Shown here one piece after another: positions 62,281 through 64,000 of a stretch of DNA of 64,000 nt (positions are counted from its first letter, which is position 1; every line of letters starts with the position of its first letter). The position numbers and the translations under genes were made by a program. The notes beneath the pieces were generated by a model. It was not told where the DNA came from. It searched no databases and saw only the letters and a list, made by a program, of their open reading frames with translations. The DNA is from Desulfonatronum lacustre DSM 10312 (GTDB lineage Bacteria; Desulfobacterota; Desulfovibrionia; Desulfovibrionales; Desulfonatronaceae), in contig NZ_KI912608.1 of the NCBI RefSeq assembly GCF_000519265.1, forward strand, positions 943,665 to 1,007,664. Reading direction: 5' to 3'.

Positions 62281-63507
62281 ATGATGACAATCAAAATGCG
62301 CATCGGAAACTTTGGCGAGAGGCTATGGGATGCCATATTCCGTCCCAAAATTGATGAGCAGGCCTTGAACGCGGCCCTGGGCAAGGCCAGGGCCGCGCAC
62401 CCACCTCCCGTCGTCTGGCTGCTGGGCAAAACCCAGGCCGGGAAAACGTCGATTATTCGCTCGTTAACCGGCAGTCCGGACGCCGAAATCGGCAACGGTT
62501 TTCAAAGCTGCACAAAAACGGCCCGGTTTTACGACCATCCCATGGACTTGCCCATTGTGCGCTTCCTCGACACCCAGGGTTTGGGTGAGGTGGCTTACGA
62601 CCCAAGTGAAGACATTGCGTTCTGCGAGTCCCAGGCGCATTTGATCATCGCGGTCATCAAGGCGGGCGACAGCTTGCAGGATGCTGTTTTTGGCGTTCTG
62701 CGCACGGTTCGTGAGCGGCACCCGGAATGGCCGGTGATCATTGTTCAGAGCTGTCTGCATGAAGTCTATTCCCCTGGAGTTGGGCACGTCCAACCCTATC
62801 CTTTCACAGTGTCCGGTTGGGAATCCTCCGTTCCTGGGGACCTGGCCCGCTGTCTGCTCTTTCAGCGGAACACCTTGGGTGTTCTTCCGGGTAAAGGTCC
62901 GGTCCATTGGGTCCCCGTGGATTTGACTCTTCCCGAAGATGGTTTTTCCCCTCCGGACTATGGACTGGAATCACTATGGGCCGCCATTGAGCAGGCATCC
63001 GCGATGCAATTGGAAAATCGGTTGCGCGGGGACCGGGGTGTTCGGGATTTGCGCCAGCAAACCGCGCATCAACATATCGTCGGTTATGCCAAGGCTGCCG
63101 TGGCGGTTGGGGCATTGCCCATGGTCGACCTGGCAATGATTCCGGCCTTGCAGATGAAGATGCTGCACAGCCTGGGAGAAATTCATGGCGGGGAATGGAA
63201 CAAGCGCCGGATCAGTGAGTTTGGTGGATTGTTGGGCGGCGGCTTCCTGGCCGGATATGGACTGCGACTGGTCGGACGAAGCGCCATTAAAGTCATTCCA
63301 GGCTACGGACAAACCCTCGGCGCGGCGTATGGGGCCGTCACCAGTGCCGCCGTCACCTTCGCTCTGGGCAAGACAGCCAGTTACTACCTGGAATGCTCCC
63401 TTGCAGGCAAGCTCCCCGGCAAAGCCACTTTGCGCGACGTCTTCAACCAAGCCCTGAACACGGGCAAAGGCATCGCGACATCGTTTCTCGGCAAGGAGCA
63501 GGCATGA
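62281..63507 (+). CDS. GTPase with DUF697-like hydrophobic C-terminus
   Basis: The 408-residue protein has a G domain with G1 GKTQAGKTS (residues 49-57), G3 DTQG (97-100), and VQSCLH (155-160) in place of the usual NKxD, as seen in some membrane-linked GTPases. The C-terminal part (about 265-400) contains hydrophobic, Gly/Ala-rich helices (AKAAVAVGALPMVDLAMIPA; GGLLGGGFLAGYGLRLVGRS) like the DUF697 domain. It probably acts at the inner membrane. The start at 62281 lacks a good ribosome binding site; ATG 62296 is an alternative. Its stop overlaps the next gene (ATGA). Confidence 0.85.
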   Translation: MMTIKMRIGNFGERLWDAIFRPKIDEQALNAALGKARAAHPPPVVWLLGKTQAGKTSIIRSLTGSPDAEIGNGFQSCTKTARFYDHPMDLPIVRFLDTQGLGEVAYDPSEDIAFCESQAHLIIAVIKAGDSLQDAVFGVLRTVRERHPEWPVIIVQSCLHEVYSPGVGHVQPYPFTVSGWESSVPGDLARCLLFQRNTLGVLPGKGPVHWVPVDLTLPEDGFSPPDYGLESLWAAIEQASAMQLENRLRGDRGVRDLRQQTAHQHIVGYAKAAVAVGALPMVDLAMIPALQMKMLHSLGEIHGGEWNKRRISEFGGLLGGGFLAGYGLRLVGRSAIKVIPGYGQTLGAAYGAVTSAAVTFALGKTASYYLECSLAGKLPGKATLRDVFNQALNTGKGIATSFLGKEQA

Positions 63508-64000
63508 TTACCAGAACACACCTCTTCCGACAGTTTGGGGGGCTACGAATGCTCTCCGTTGTTCTCGCGGGACTGCCGTTGCTGATCTTGCCCGTTCTCG
63601 GCCTTGTCTGGCTCTGGCAGGCTGATTTGCGGACGTACTGGCTGTTGGCTTTGGGTTTTTGTGCCGTCCTGGGCTATGGGCTGCACGCTTTGATGGCCAG
63701 GCAGGACAACCGCAGGGTTCCGCTTCAGGCGACCAGGCCGGACCCCAATTGGTCGCCATGGCAAGAAGCCTGCTGGGAAGTGGTGGAGCGCATGGCCGCG
63801 CAAACCACTCCGCAAGACTGGCCACTGGATGATGTTCAGAAATTGGCCCTTCTGGGAAGAAACACCCTGGAAACCGTAGCCAGGCAGTACCATCCGGAAA
63901 CGGAAAACCCGCTGTTGGAATTGACGATCCCCCATGCCCTATTGATTATCGAACGGGCCAGTCGGGATCTGCGCATGGAAATCGTGCAAGCCATCCCCTT
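63504..64000 (+). CDS. Membrane protein, N-terminal part (runs off the window)
   Basis: About 165 residues are visible. After a basic start come two hydrophobic helices (LSVVLAGLPLLILPVLGLVW and YWLLALGFCAVLGYGLHALM), then a soluble region (WEVVERMAAQTTPQDWPLDD). This resembles the N-terminus of the larger membrane GTPases that pair with DUF697-type GTPases, but the P-loop would lie beyond the window, so this is inference. The ATG at 63504 overlaps the GTPase stop, which implies translational coupling and a shared function. Confidence 0.7.
   Translation, partial: MITRTHLFRQFGGLRMLSVVLAGLPLLILPVLGLVWLWQADLRTYWLLALGFCAVLGYGLHALMARQDNRRVPLQATRPDPNWSPWQEACWEVVERMAAQTTPQDWPLDDVQKLALLGRNTLETVARQYHPETENPLLELTIPHALLIIERASRDLRMEIVQAIP

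Noticed and set aside
61994-62284. 96-residue open frame before the GTPase gene
   Set aside because: It is A+T-rich, has no ribosome binding site, overlaps the GTPase start and has a biased Phe/Lys/Ile composition as expected of non-coding A+T-rich DNA.

Overview
This window looks like a chromosome segment from an anaerobic deltaproteobacterium, most likely of the Desulfovibrionales. That placement is inference. It rests on a compact nif cluster with two nifI (PII) genes inside it, a NifD of the clostridial type with a long insertion, a polar-flagellum style promoter hierarchy (sigma-54 for fliD, sigma-28 for fliC), a MetH without its reactivation domain, and an RpoH sigma factor with a long acidic N-terminus. 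Coding DNA is G+C rich, and several intergenic or remnant stretches are clearly A+T richer.

Layout. 1-2.4 kb: the start of cheR behind a HEAT-repeat gene. 2.5-2.7 kb: tRNA-Arg(ACG) with promoter and terminator. 2.9-9.9 kb: a lipid A type acyltransferase, then a forward run of an unrecognised 628-aa protein, gcvT, rsmE, a zinc-ribbon protein and rarA. 10.0-13.6 kb: flagellin, fliD and fliS with recognisable sigma-28 and sigma-54 promoters. 13.6-15.9 kb: a zinc-ribbon/Yip1-like membrane protein, a small coiled-coil protein and a lipoprotein. 15.9-17.4 kb: a GGDEF protein. 17.6-27.0 kb: the reverse-strand nif operon nifH-nifI1-nifI2-nifD-nifK-[2Fe-2S] ferredoxin-nifE-nifN-nifB, with nifV divergent at 27.4 kb. 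Both sides of that divergence have a sigma-54 type promoter.

28.5-33.8 kb: a small protein with a sigma-28 promoter, a nitroreductase, and a three-gene signalling operon (REC-HDOD, REC-PAS-histidine kinase, REC with a degenerate HD-GYP domain). 33.8-36.0 kb: decayed DNA around an intact ldh, namely a frameshifted DUF4143-type ATPase remnant and a frameshifted LamG-like remnant. 36.0-45.0 kb: a coiled-coil protein, treZ, radA, a DUF3426 protein, hpt, a GNAT acetyltransferase, a TlpA-like thioredoxin and metH. 45.1-53.2 kb: rpoH, an HD phosphohydrolase, a TPR lipoprotein, a second lipoprotein whose start codon lies inside a repeated element, a small protein, rpiB, tkt and tRNA-Leu(CAA).

53.3-59.7 kb is accessory in character: mosaic non-coding DNA after the tRNA, two DUF1566 proteins, an S9 peptidase, TspO, a guanine deaminase with a 12-bp minisatellite in its N-terminus, a truncated second copy of the S9 peptidase, and a lipoprotein. 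59.8-64.0 kb: an HTH regulator with a hydrophobic C-terminus, followed by a small protein, a DUF1232 (YkvA-type) protein, a tail-anchored small protein, a GTPase with a DUF697-like C-terminus and a membrane protein cut by the window edge. The regulator and the first downstream gene have near-identical promoters with the same palindrome at the same offset. This last locus is the best candidate here for an undescribed system.
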